Under the pieces are notes generated by a model. The model was given only the letters and a program-made list of their open reading frames with translations. It was not told the origin of the DNA and searched no databases. A DNA stretch of 64,000 nt from Capnocytophaga felis (GTDB lineage Bacteria > Bacteroidota > Bacteroidia > Flavobacteriales > Flavobacteriaceae): assembly GCF_009684755.1 (NCBI RefSeq), contig NZ_BLBC01000008.1:1-64000 (forward strand), in the 5' to 3' direction. Position 1 is the first letter of the stretch, and each line of letters begins with the position of its first letter. Shown piece by piece: positions 52,689 to 60,714 of this stretch. A program made the position numbers and the translations under genes.

Positions 52689-55064
52689 TTACTTCTGATT
52701 GTTAAACTGATATTTCACAGAGAAAGCCACATAAGGATGATAGCGTGTTTGCGTTTTTAAGGCGAATTTATCACTGTTTCTTTGTTGGATTTGTCGGTGT
52801 GAATCGAATATGTTCCAGCTCGAAAGTGTCAGTTGCCAACGATTGCGTTTAAAACTTTTGGTAATTGACGCCGAAGCCGAGAAAATTCCGTCGTTCTCAA
52901 ATTGCAAACCCGTAACAGGTGATTGAAATGCCAAATTCAATCGGGCAGAAACATCTTTCGGAAATTTGAACGTATTGTTCATCTTTCCGTGGAAACGCCA
53001 CTGCGAAAAACGATTTTCAATGTTATCTACACTCGTTTTTTGGTCGAAATAAAAACCACTTAATGATGCGTTTACATTCCACCACGAAAAAACATCAAGT
53101 CCTGTCATCAATTCCGAACCTACCGACCACGAATCGCCTAAGTTTTCCTGAGTAATGAGTAAAATATTATCACGAAACGGACGGCGATAATCTCCAAAGA
53201 AATCGTGCTGATTACGTGCGAAAATCTCTGCCGAAACAAAATCCTTGCCCCACGATTTTTTAAAATTCATTTCGTAAGCATCGGTGTAACTGAATCGCAA
53301 ACGGCTGTTTCCATTGATATAAGTGTACCTGTCTTCCATTTTGAAGACGGAAGTAATTGTCCAATATTCAGGGCGTTGTATGCGTCTGCTGTAACTGGTT
53401 GCCAATTGCGTATCGTCCGAGAAACTATACAACAAATGCACGGACGGAAACCAATCGGTAAAGTTCTTTTTGTACTTATCGGTTACTCTTTGCTCTGCTG
53501 CTTTGTTGTAAGCGTACGAAACATCACGCCGTGTATGCTCTACCCGAAGCCCCAATTTGTACTCGAATTTCTTCCAACTACTTTTAAAGGTGGTGTAAGC
53601 AGCGTACTCATTCTGTTCGTATTTAATTTTCTGATTACTCGGGAAATCGGGGGAAGGAATGCCTATTTTATTGCCTTGAAAAATTCCGCTTTCGCTGGTA
53701 ATTTCAGGAATGAAGTCCGTTTTTATGGCAATTCCTGCTTCCAAATTGCTTTTTTCGGTCAGAGGCAACTCGTAAGCCAATTCCGTAGAAGTAAAGATTT
53801 CATTTTTTTCTGCTTCTATGCTTCCAAAAACGATGGTTTCTGACGGACGCGTCCACACGTTTCGAGATTCCGTATCAGAGCTTCCTATAAACACATCGTA
53901 TCCCGAAGTTAGTTTCAGCGAGTGCGATTTATCCTTATTGAAAAAGTGATTGTATTCCAAATTCACGCCCACCATCTGATAATCAAAAGTATAACTATTG
54001 TCGCTGGTTGATTTTTCCGAAGTGATTAGGTTTCGGTTTAGGTCGAATATGTTTTCAACGGTTTGGATGTAGGAAGTTTCTTTTTCGCGGTCGCGTAAAG
54101 GTTTCAGAATTACTGAAAAATCAATAAAATCATTATCAGTTACATCATAATTGAACCCAAATTCAAAGAAATTACTTCTGTTTCGCTTTTTGGAATTGTT
54201 TATTTCGTGTATTTCAAAGAATTTATTATCAGATTGCAGCTGGTTGAACGTTTCCATATCCGTTTTTGTTCTGGTGGAATGCCCCAAATATGCAGAGGTG
54301 TGCCAACCGCCTTGTTTTCCCTTTTTATCTACCGAAAAATTGATTTGACTTGTGCCGAGGGAGTTTCCCAACACGGAGGAATTGATGGCATACCCTTCCA
54401 AGCGGTTCTTTTTGAGCAAAACACGGATAATTCCTGCCGTTCCGCTTGAACTGTATCGGGCGGACGGATTGGTAATGATTTCAATCTTTTCAATTTGCGA
54501 AGCCTCAAGTGTACGCAAGCGTTCCTCGCCATTTTTCACGGCGATTCCGTTAATATACACGGCGAACGAGCCTCCTTCGCGATAACTTATCTTCCCATCG
54601 ACGCTGATTTGAATTGATGGCACATTGGTGAGCAAATCAATAGCGTTGGAAGCCTCCGGAAAGGCAGCCGCATTGATGGTTTTTCGGTCAACGCTGTAAG
54701 AAAGTGCCGCACGTTTGCCTTCCACCACCACTTCTCCCAGATTTTCGGAGGTCATCTTCAGCGAAATCACGCCTAAGTCGGTTTTATTATGCGTGAGGTC
54801 GATTTCTTTTGTCAGTTTTTCATATCCCACAAAATGAACTTTCATTAAATATTTTCCTTTTTGCAGGTTTTTTATCTGAAAATAGCCTTTTTCGTTCGAA
54901 ACTACGCCGATTTCAACCGATTCGTTGGATATTCCTTGAAGAGCTACTTCTGCAAAAGGCATTTCTTCTTTTGTTTGGGCATCAATTACCTTGCCCGAGA
55001 GCGAAAGATGTTGCCCGTAAGAAAGCGTACTTAAAAAAGATAAAATGATAAGGAGTTTTTTCAT
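52689..55064 (-). CDS. TonB-dependent-receptor-like outer membrane protein
   Basis: A 791-residue outer-membrane protein with a signal peptide (MKKLLIILSFLSTLSYGQ), an N-terminal carboxypeptidase-regulatory-like domain (LSGKVIDAQTKEEMPFAEVALQG, residues about 20-105), a plug domain (SNAIDLLTNVPSIQISVDGKISYREGGSFAVYINGI, then KIEIITNPSARYSSSGTAGIIRV) and a long beta-barrel ending in aromatic residues (AFSVKYQFNNQK). It resembles the outer-membrane-beta-barrel (OMP_b-brl_3) group. No SusD partner is adjacent, so a glycan role is not indicated; peptide, metal or other ligand uptake is equally possible. It has its own -7 box upstream. Confidence 0.85.
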   Translation of the reverse strand: MKKLLIILSFLSTLSYGQHLSLSGKVIDAQTKEEMPFAEVALQGISNESVEIGVVSNEKGYFQIKNLQKGKYLMKVHFVGYEKLTKEIDLTHNKTDLGVISLKMTSENLGEVVVEGKRAALSYSVDRKTINAAAFPEASNAIDLLTNVPSIQISVDGKISYREGGSFAVYINGIAVKNGEERLRTLEASQIEKIEIITNPSARYSSSGTAGIIRVLLKKNRLEGYAINSSVLGNSLGTSQINFSVDKKGKQGGWHTSAYLGHSTRTKTDMETFNQLQSDNKFFEIHEINNSKKRNRSNFFEFGFNYDVTDNDFIDFSVILKPLRDREKETSYIQTVENIFDLNRNLITSEKSTSDNSYTFDYQMVGVNLEYNHFFNKDKSHSLKLTSGYDVFIGSSDTESRNVWTRPSETIVFGSIEAEKNEIFTSTELAYELPLTEKSNLEAGIAIKTDFIPEITSESGIFQGNKIGIPSPDFPSNQKIKYEQNEYAAYTTFKSSWKKFEYKLGLRVEHTRRDVSYAYNKAAEQRVTDKYKKNFTDWFPSVHLLYSFSDDTQLATSYSRRIQRPEYWTITSVFKMEDRYTYINGNSRLRFSYTDAYEMNFKKSWGKDFVSAEIFARNQHDFFGDYRRPFRDNILLITQENLGDSWSVGSELMTGLDVFSWWNVNASLSGFYFDQKTSVDNIENRFSQWRFHGKMNNTFKFPKDVSARLNLAFQSPVTGLQFENDGIFSASASITKSFKRNRWQLTLSSWNIFDSHRQIQQRNSDKFALKTQTRYHPYVAFSVKYQFNNQK

Positions 55065-55106
55065 AAATGATTATTCTGATTGGTGTTGTTATATGAGATA
55101 TGCAAT

Positions 55107-55114
55107 CAAACGTA
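55107..55114 (-). promoter_or_regulatory. -7 box of the outer-membrane receptor gene
   Basis: The minus strand reads TACGTTTG, a TAnnTTTG match about 45 bp before the start codon at 55064. Confidence 0.4.
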
Positions 55115-55189
55115 GTAATTTTTTTAAGATAAAATCAAAGATTTTTTAAAACCTTTGATTTTATTCAATTTGATATAGCGAACTCACTT

Positions 55190-55306
55190 TAGATTGTCAT
55201 TTTACAAAATCCTCCTTTGAAGGAGGTGTCCGAAGGACGGAGGATGTTTTCTTAAGATTTACATCTCCCTAACCCCCTTCAAAGGGGGAATTAGTATGAC
55301 AAACTA
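55190..55306. repeat. REP/MITE-like palindromic element
   Basis: A 117-bp element with imperfect terminal inverted repeats (TAGATTGTCAT at 55190 and ATGACAAACTA at 55296). Inside are two G/C-rich hairpins, TCCTCCTTTGAAGGAGG and CCCCCTTCAAAGGGGG, of a kind I recall scattered in Flavobacteriia genomes. There is no coding potential. It separates the receptor gene from the head-GIN genes. Confidence 0.65.
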
Positions 55307-55333
55307 TCTTAGGTTGGCTATAATGTCATATTT

Positions 55334-56056
55334 CTACCTAAAATGAATCTCCCCGCTGCCTGAAACGTGCGTATCCTGCAATTCGGGATTTCCTTTTACC
55401 GAGATGTCGCCCGAACCGGACACTCTTGCCTTAATGGATTTAGAAGCATATACATCTATGTCTCCCGAACCGGAAAGTTGTGCCGTTACGTGTTCGGCTC
55501 GAATGCCATCGGTGGTAATATCCCCCGAACCGACCAATTTTATACTAATTTCCGGACAATTTCCCTTGGCGATAAGGTCGCCCGAACCGCTTAAAGATAA
55601 ATCCAATCGGATGGCGTCAAAATTGATGGAAATATCACCCGAACCTGACAGCATACACTTCAAATTCGCTACTTTTATCTGTTCTTTCATTGAAATATCA
55701 CCCGAACCCGATAGTGAAACCTGTTCCAAGCGTTCGTTTACAGGTACATATACATTAACCTTATGCTTAAAGTTGTAACTATAACCTTCTTGCAACTCGA
55801 TGGTGATTTCTCCGCCTTTAACCGTGGTTAAAATGTAAGGTTCTACGTTATCCGAAGCCTCGATGCGTACTTTCCCCACTTCGCCTTTGAGCAAAATCAC
55901 ATCGATGAAGCCTTTCAGTTTAACGGAATTGTAATCCCCAACCTGACGTTCTTTATTTACAATGTTTCCGTTGTCTTTTATGGTCTTTTTTCCAAACCAT
56001 TGCCCATAACTTACTGAAAATGTAACCAAAAATAGAATTGTTGCTAATCGTTTCAT
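55334..56056 (-). CDS. Secreted head-GIN domain (DUF2807) protein, paralogue A
   Basis: A 240-residue exported protein (signal MKRLATILFLVTFSVSYG) with the auto-transporter adhesin head GIN domain. A beta-helix is visible as seven or so short strands each closed by SGSGDI (LSGSGDISMK, LSGSGDISIN, LSGSGDLIAK, LVGSGDITTD, LSGSGDIDVY, VSGSGDISVK, VSGSGEIHFR). It is very similar to the next gene upstream on the same strand but keeps a cleavable signal, where that protein has a lipobox. Both lie downstream of an ECF sigma operon on the same strand and may belong to its regulon. Molecular role is unknown. Confidence 0.85.
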   Translation of the reverse strand: MKRLATILFLVTFSVSYGQWFGKKTIKDNGNIVNKERQVGDYNSVKLKGFIDVILLKGEVGKVRIEASDNVEPYILTTVKGGEITIELQEGYSYNFKHKVNVYVPVNERLEQVSLSGSGDISMKEQIKVANLKCMLSGSGDISINFDAIRLDLSLSGSGDLIAKGNCPEISIKLVGSGDITTDGIRAEHVTAQLSGSGDIDVYASKSIKARVSGSGDISVKGNPELQDTHVSGSGEIHFR

Positions 56057-56170
56057 AATATTATCTTTTAAATGTTATTATTTTTATATCTGTTTTTTTA
56101 ATTTTTCTGTCGGATTATCCTCTGACTGATTCAAAAATAGCTTAATTTCAATGTATTTTCCCTTGATTTC

Positions 56171-56893
56171 TTACCTGAATTCAATATTTCCGGCACCGAG
56201 AACCGAAGTATCTCTCTTTTCAGGGTTTCCTTCTACAATAATATTGCCTGCTCCTGTAATTTTTGCCTTAATTTCTTTCGAAGCATACACACTTATGTCC
56301 CCTGCTCCTGATATTTTAGCCGTAACTACTTCTGATTTATTCTGATGAGCATTAATATGACCCGAGCCTGTGATAGAAGCACTTAACTTATGAGAATTTC
56401 CTTCAGCTTTAAAATTTCCGCTACCGATAAGTGATAATTCCAATTCATTGGCATCAATATTAATTTCAATATTGCCTGCTCCCGTTGAACTGCACTTCAA
56501 ATGATGCACGTTGAGTCTTTCTTTTAAAAAGATATGCCCAGCTCCGACTGATTTTATCTCATTTAATTGTTCGTTTACAGGAACATACACTACGGCTTTG
56601 TGATTAATGTCATAGTTGTAATTATCATCTAAGTCGATAACCAATGAATTCCCCTCAGTTGTTATGGAAATGTAAGGTTCTAAGTTATCCGAGACTTCGA
56701 TACGCACTTTCCCCATTTCGCCTTTGCTTAAAATCACTTCCAGACTGCCAACATTTACCACTTTGGAGTATTCCCCAACTACAAATTCCTTAGTTACAAT
56801 GTTTCCGTTATCTTTTATGGTCTCTTTCATAAACCATCGGATACAACTTACCGAAAATACCGCTAAAAATAGCATTACTACAAATCGTTTCAT
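56171..56893 (-). CDS. Head-GIN domain (DUF2807) lipoprotein, paralogue B
   Basis: A 240-residue lipoprotein (MKRFVVMLFLAVFSVSC). I chose the start at 56893 because it opens directly with the signal. The beta-helix repeats read VGAGHIFLK, TGAGNIEIN, IGSGNFKAE, TGSGHINAH, SGAGDISVY, TGAGNIIVE and LGAGNIEFR, a G-A-G variant of the SGSGDI repeats of paralogue A. The two genes share nearly the same KETIKDNGNIVTKE/GKKTIKDNGNIVNKE start and clearly arose by duplication. One is lipid-anchored and the other free after signal cleavage. Confidence 0.85.
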   Translation of the reverse strand: MKRFVVMLFLAVFSVSCIRWFMKETIKDNGNIVTKEFVVGEYSKVVNVGSLEVILSKGEMGKVRIEVSDNLEPYISITTEGNSLVIDLDDNYNYDINHKAVVYVPVNEQLNEIKSVGAGHIFLKERLNVHHLKCSSTGAGNIEINIDANELELSLIGSGNFKAEGNSHKLSASITGSGHINAHQNKSEVVTAKISGAGDISVYASKEIKAKITGAGNIIVEGNPEKRDTSVLGAGNIEFR

Positions 56894-57230
56894 ATTTATT
56901 ATTTTTTTATAATTAATCATTTTATGCAATTTTCTTTCTTTTATTACAGAAAGAAAGTATTTTTCAAGCCAAGAATGTGAAAATTCAATTGTCTTTTATA
57001 GAATTTTATGCTTATTTGAGATGAAAATTATATTTTTAAGTATTTTTTTATTATATTATGTGCTATTTCTGTCAGATGGTGTGTGATTTCTGTCAGATGA
57101 TGTTTCATTTCCATTAGATGGTGTATGATTTCCATTGGATGACGTATGATTTCTATCAGATGGAGCATTATTTCTTATGGATTGTCTTTCATTTCTGATA
57201 GATGATGCAAAATTTTAAATGTTTTGAGCG
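56894..57230. other. Intergenic region with a 21-bp tandem repeat
   Basis: Mostly the heptameric repeat at 57065-57211. No promoter match is clear for the head-GIN genes. Confidence 0.6.
57065..57211. repeat. Seven exact-period 21-bp tandem repeats
   Basis: Units start at 57065, 57086, 57107, 57128, 57149, 57170 and 57191 with no indels; consensus ATTTCTGTCAGATGRTGTRTG. The minus-strand frame is open through all seven units (heptapeptide pattern like PSDRNHT) but has no start codon and is preceded by a stop, so it is either non-coding or a decayed coding repeat. It lies 19 bp after the DUF4097-like gene stop. Confidence 0.85.
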
Positions 57231-58334
57231 TTAATTTTCATAGATTTTAATTCCTGCATATTTACTTGATATGATGAAAGTATTTTTTCCGCTACCTTTT
57301 TTCCCGCTGACGGTCGTTTCCATCATTTTTACGTTCTTTTTGGTGTAAGGGAGGTTCTCCGGCACTGAGATTTTTCCGTAAGAATTGAAAAACTCGTATT
57401 GAAATTCCCAATTTGGATGATATCCTAATGAAATTCCTGCATATTCTGCATTGATTTTCACCAAATTTGTATGAGGAAGGATTTCTTTTAGTTTGATTCC
57501 GCCATAATCGGAGTCAATAGTGATATTTTCGGACACTTTTCCGACACTTACCCCACAATAACTGGCATAAATCTGTCCTTTTTCAAGTTCACTTATCGAG
57601 ATTCCGTTATAATCCATATTCGCGACAATTTCTTTAACTCGGTCGATGCTCAAATTTGTGTAATCGCAATTTGCTTTGATATAGTTTGCCTTTCCGATGT
57701 TCATTTTGGAGTAATCCGCATTCAAATTTAGGTTTTTAATCTGGTCGATAGAAGAATTTGGACTGTATTCAAGGTTAATTTCGGCATCACTAAGGATATC
57801 TCCCAAATTGACGGAGCCATAGTCGGCATTGATTTTGAGAAAACTTTGTGTTTTATTGATAAAAATATCTCCGTACTCGTTTTCCAGCGATATTTTTATC
57901 TTTTCCGGAAGCGAAATGGTGTAGTTTATCTGAAAACTGATGGATTTTTTCTGTCCGAAACTCTTAAAAAACGATGAATTGTTGTCAATAATGGTTTTTG
58001 CCGATACATAATTGCTTCCTGAATTGGAAAAATCCACAGAGATTTGCTTTATCCGTTCCTGAACATCGCTCGGATTGTTGCTACTTACTTTAATTTGTAC
58101 TTCAATGTTTATTTTATTGGTATTGTTTTCATCAGTTATCAGCGTGATTGTGCCGTATTTGTTCGCTACGAAAAGCGAAGCCGATTCGTTTACCTTAAAT
58201 TCCTTTCGGATAGTTTTTGTTTCGGTGTGTTTGTATTGTATGAATGAATCGTTTTTTCCTATTTCGGGAGAATTTTTCATCGCCAAGACAGCTACACTCC
58301 ATAAAAATACGATGATTAGAGATATTTTTTTCAT
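57231..58334 (-). CDS. Exported DUF4097-like beta-helix protein
   Basis: A 367-residue protein with a signal peptide (MKKISLIIVFLWSVAVLA) and a repetitive region from about residue 150 to 320. There, short strands end in DYG/DYS/EYG/SYG motifs (LENEYGDIFI, INADYGSVNL, LNADYSKMNI, ANMDYNGISI, IDSDYGGIKL, NAEYAGISL), the mark of the DUF4097/adhesin-head beta-helix proteins. The gene is third in a likely operon after the ECF sigma factor and the putative anti-sigma factor, a layout common in Bacteroidetes. It may be an envelope sensor or an effector of the sigma factor. Function is not established. Confidence 0.8.
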   Translation of the reverse strand: MKKISLIIVFLWSVAVLAMKNSPEIGKNDSFIQYKHTETKTIRKEFKVNESASLFVANKYGTITLITDENNTNKINIEVQIKVSSNNPSDVQERIKQISVDFSNSGSNYVSAKTIIDNNSSFFKSFGQKKSISFQINYTISLPEKIKISLENEYGDIFINKTQSFLKINADYGSVNLGDILSDAEINLEYSPNSSIDQIKNLNLNADYSKMNIGKANYIKANCDYTNLSIDRVKEIVANMDYNGISISELEKGQIYASYCGVSVGKVSENITIDSDYGGIKLKEILPHTNLVKINAEYAGISLGYHPNWEFQYEFFNSYGKISVPENLPYTKKNVKMMETTVSGKKGSGKNTFIISSKYAGIKIYEN

Positions 58335-58377
58335 ATTTATTTGATTTTGTGTGTTATTTTTGCCATTTTTGATTTCA

Positions 58378-58851
58378 TTATAGTATCATTTCTACAATAT
58401 TGTTTGAAAATTCAAGCTGTGTATCAAAGTTTATGACCATTGCATACAATAATTGCTTGTTTTGTCCTTCTTTAATGATTTTATTTCGTATGACAAGATA
58501 ATCGGCATTCATTTTTTCGAGCTGTTGGAGGGCATCTTTCACCATTTTTTCATTTTTCGTATGGCTTTTGATGATTTTTATATTCTCCTGAATCATAGGT
58601 AAATAGTATTGCTCGGAACGATACGCCGTTTCCGATATGTTTTCAAGGCTTACGGGTTTTTGTGCCACCCAGAGAAGTACCGCCACCACCGATGCGGCTA
58701 CGGATATGCTCCAATAGATAATTTTTTTGAGCGTTTGGCGTTTGATTTCGGGACGTTTTTCGGGTTCTGACTGCCGTTTTTGCATTTTTTCGAGGAATCG
58801 GGCTTCGTGTCCGTCCGGAAGTTCGTATATGTCAAAAATATTTTCTTTCAT
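58378..58851 (-). CDS. Putative anti-sigma factor, single membrane helix
   Basis: A 157-residue protein with a cytoplasmic N-terminal part (ENIFDIYELPDGHEARFLEKMQKR), one membrane helix (about residues 45-63, IIYWSISVAASVVAVLLWVA) and an extracytoplasmic helical C-terminus. Its start overlaps the 3' end of the ECF sigma gene by 20 bp, so the products are co-translated, as for sigma/anti-sigma pairs. No zinc-binding ZAS motif is visible, so the assignment rests on topology and position. Confidence 0.7.
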   Translation of the reverse strand: MKENIFDIYELPDGHEARFLEKMQKRQSEPEKRPEIKRQTLKKIIYWSISVAASVVAVLLWVAQKPVSLENISETAYRSEQYYLPMIQENIKIIKSHTKNEKMVKDALQQLEKMNADYLVIRNKIIKEGQNKQLLYAMVINFDTQLEFSNNIVEMIL

Positions 58852-59386
58852 TTTTTAGTTTTTCTATGGTTTCACGTAATGCTTTTTTGGCTCTGGAAAT
58901 CGTTGTTCGGCAATTTGCGTCGGATATATGTAGAATTTCACAGATTTCTTCATTATCAAAGCCTTCAATGAGCGAAAGATTCAGGATAACGCGTAATTTT
59001 TCGGGGAGCAAACCCAGTGCGTGCAGTAATACTTTTACTTCGCTTTCTTGAAAGTCGTATTGTTCTTGGTTGTTGTCGTCAATTTGGTCGATGGAGCTGT
59101 CTTCCAACGAGATGATGTTTCTTTCTTGCCGAATCATCATTAAACTCTCGTTGATTACGATGCGTTTGAGCCAACTCCCGAAGCTGCTCTCTCCCCGAAA
59201 CTCGCCCAGCTTTTGGAACGCCTTTATGAAAGCTTCCTGAGTGGCATCTTCGGCTTTGTCCTGCTGTTGAAGCATACGCAAGGCGGTGTTATACATCGCT
59301 TTGGCGTACTGCCTGTACAGCTCCAACTGTGCTTTGGGGTCGTTTCGGCGACAAGCCTCGATGAGTATGTCGGTTGAGGTGGTCAA
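58832..59386 (-). CDS. ECF-type RNA polymerase sigma factor (sigma-70 family)
   Basis: A 184-residue ECF sigma factor. Region 2 is YNTALRMLQQQDKAEDATQEAFIKAFQKLGEFRGESSFGSWLKRIVIN, which binds the -10 element and core enzyme. Region 4 is LPEKLRVILNLSLIEGFDNEEICEILHISDANCRTTISRAKKAL, containing the -35 helix-turn-helix. The linker between them is acidic. It is the first gene of an operon with the putative anti-sigma and DUF4097-like genes and possibly the head-GIN genes. It likely answers an envelope signal. Confidence 0.93.
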   Translation of the reverse strand: MTTSTDILIEACRRNDPKAQLELYRQYAKAMYNTALRMLQQQDKAEDATQEAFIKAFQKLGEFRGESSFGSWLKRIVINESLMMIRQERNIISLEDSSIDQIDDNNQEQYDFQESEVKVLLHALGLLPEKLRVILNLSLIEGFDNEEICEILHISDANCRTTISRAKKALRETIEKLKNERKYF

Positions 59387-59541
59387 AATCGTTCTTTTTG
59401 TTATAAAGATGCACGAAAAAAGGAATTGTTACAAAATTCGGTAATTTTTTTCAAAAAGGTTTGTTTTTTTGAGGGATAAATTCCGTATAGGTCAATAATA
59501 TTGTTTTCCGTTAGATACTATTAGTTTGTTTGAAAAGAAAA

Positions 59542-59572
59542 AGCAATGTAAATAAATTATTTACATTGCTTA
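59542..59572 (-). terminator. Terminator of the glycan-locus operon
   Basis: A 13-bp stem (59542-59554 and 59560-59572), loop AAATT, about 50 bp after the last gene of the minus-strand operon. Confidence 0.75.
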
Positions 59573-59620
59573 ATTCATTTCTGTTTAGTTCTGTATTATT
59601 TTTTCAAAACGAAGAAAAAA

Positions 59621-60697
59621 TTACCATCCCGACACATTAATAAACATTTCCCGCTTGGTAGCTCCTTTCTTTTTCTCTATCTTGCCATTTACAAGCTCAC
59701 CTTGATAAACATCAAAGACACGAATTGTTTGATTAACTTTTGTGTTGATTAGTCCGTTAAGAGTTAGTGAAAGGACTCCTTTTTGTTCAGGGTTCAAGTT
59801 GTATTCTTCAATTAATTCATTGTTGACATTATCAATAAAAATGTGTTCCTCCTGTTCCATAAAAGTATAGAAATTAAGTTCTTTGTTAAGCTCATCAAAC
59901 CCTATATAATGTGAAAAGGTATCGGGAAGAGACTGAGACCACCATTCTGTACTTTTGTAATATGGAGCTGTTTCCCCTATAAATGTAATTTCTCCTATTT
60001 GTTCTCCTTTTTGGTCATTAATAAGTGAATAGATGGGTAATTGCACTGAACCTCCGCCTTTTAATTTTGTAGCGTTTACTGTTATTCTGTATTTGGCACT
60101 ATCACCCTGTTTTTGAACCGCAATCACTTGTGTTCCTTCCTGTGTCAAATTCTCCAAAAATACGGGACCCAAAAACTCCATATCAACAACAGCTCTTTCG
60201 CTCGTTTCGTTTGTATTTAAGACCCATACGGTTTTTTTATCATCATCTGTGTAAATAAAACTTCCTTCTGTTTCCAACAGATTTTTTACATCTATGTAAA
60301 AGTTAGGAACGACCTTTTCTTGTACGATTTGCAGAACAAAATCATTGTAACCTTTTTTCTTGAAAGTTACTTTTTCAGAGATTTTGTTAATGTTTCGTCC
60401 GTAAAAATCGGCATAAAATTCACGTGGATTTTTTGCTTTCATTTTTAGAAACTCTCCTTTTTGTAGTTCTACATCTTCTGAAAAAGAAACGCTTACCCGA
60501 TAATTTTTGCCTTGCTCCAAAGTTATTTTTCCTTCTTTTACAGCATCTGTAAGGGTATTTTCTCCTTGTTTTATCACAATTTCTGTCGGGATTAAATCTT
60601 TTTTGACGTCAACTATAGGGTTTTCGTCCTTGTCGTCATCGTTTTTGGTACACCCTACAATTAATAATGCACTTATTAAATATACAATATTTTTCAT
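59621..60697 (-). CDS. Hypothetical surface lipoprotein of the glycan locus
   Basis: A 358-residue lipoprotein (signal MKNIVYLISALLIVGC, lipobox IVGC) made mainly of beta-strands. I recognise no enzyme motif. It is the last gene of the minus-strand operon that also encodes the GH18 enzyme and the LamG lipoprotein, 17 bp after the GH18 stop. By analogy with Sus/Gpd-type loci it is probably exposed on the cell surface and may bind glycans or glycoproteins. The acidic run KNDDDKDENP just after the lipidated Cys resembles the lipoprotein export signals that send Capnocytophaga lipoproteins to the surface. Confidence 0.75.
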   Translation of the reverse strand: MKNIVYLISALLIVGCTKNDDDKDENPIVDVKKDLIPTEIVIKQGENTLTDAVKEGKITLEQGKNYRVSVSFSEDVELQKGEFLKMKAKNPREFYADFYGRNINKISEKVTFKKKGYNDFVLQIVQEKVVPNFYIDVKNLLETEGSFIYTDDDKKTVWVLNTNETSERAVVDMEFLGPVFLENLTQEGTQVIAVQKQGDSAKYRITVNATKLKGGGSVQLPIYSLINDQKGEQIGEITFIGETAPYYKSTEWWSQSLPDTFSHYIGFDELNKELNFYTFMEQEEHIFIDNVNNELIEEYNLNPEQKGVLSLTLNGLINTKVNQTIRVFDVYQGELVNGKIEKKKGATKREMFINVSGW

Positions 60698-60714
60698 TTT
60701 ACTTTCACTTTAAA

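Noticed and set aside
57065-57211. CRISPR or a short coding gene
   Set aside because: The 21-bp units are contiguous with no spacers, and the only open frame has no start codon.
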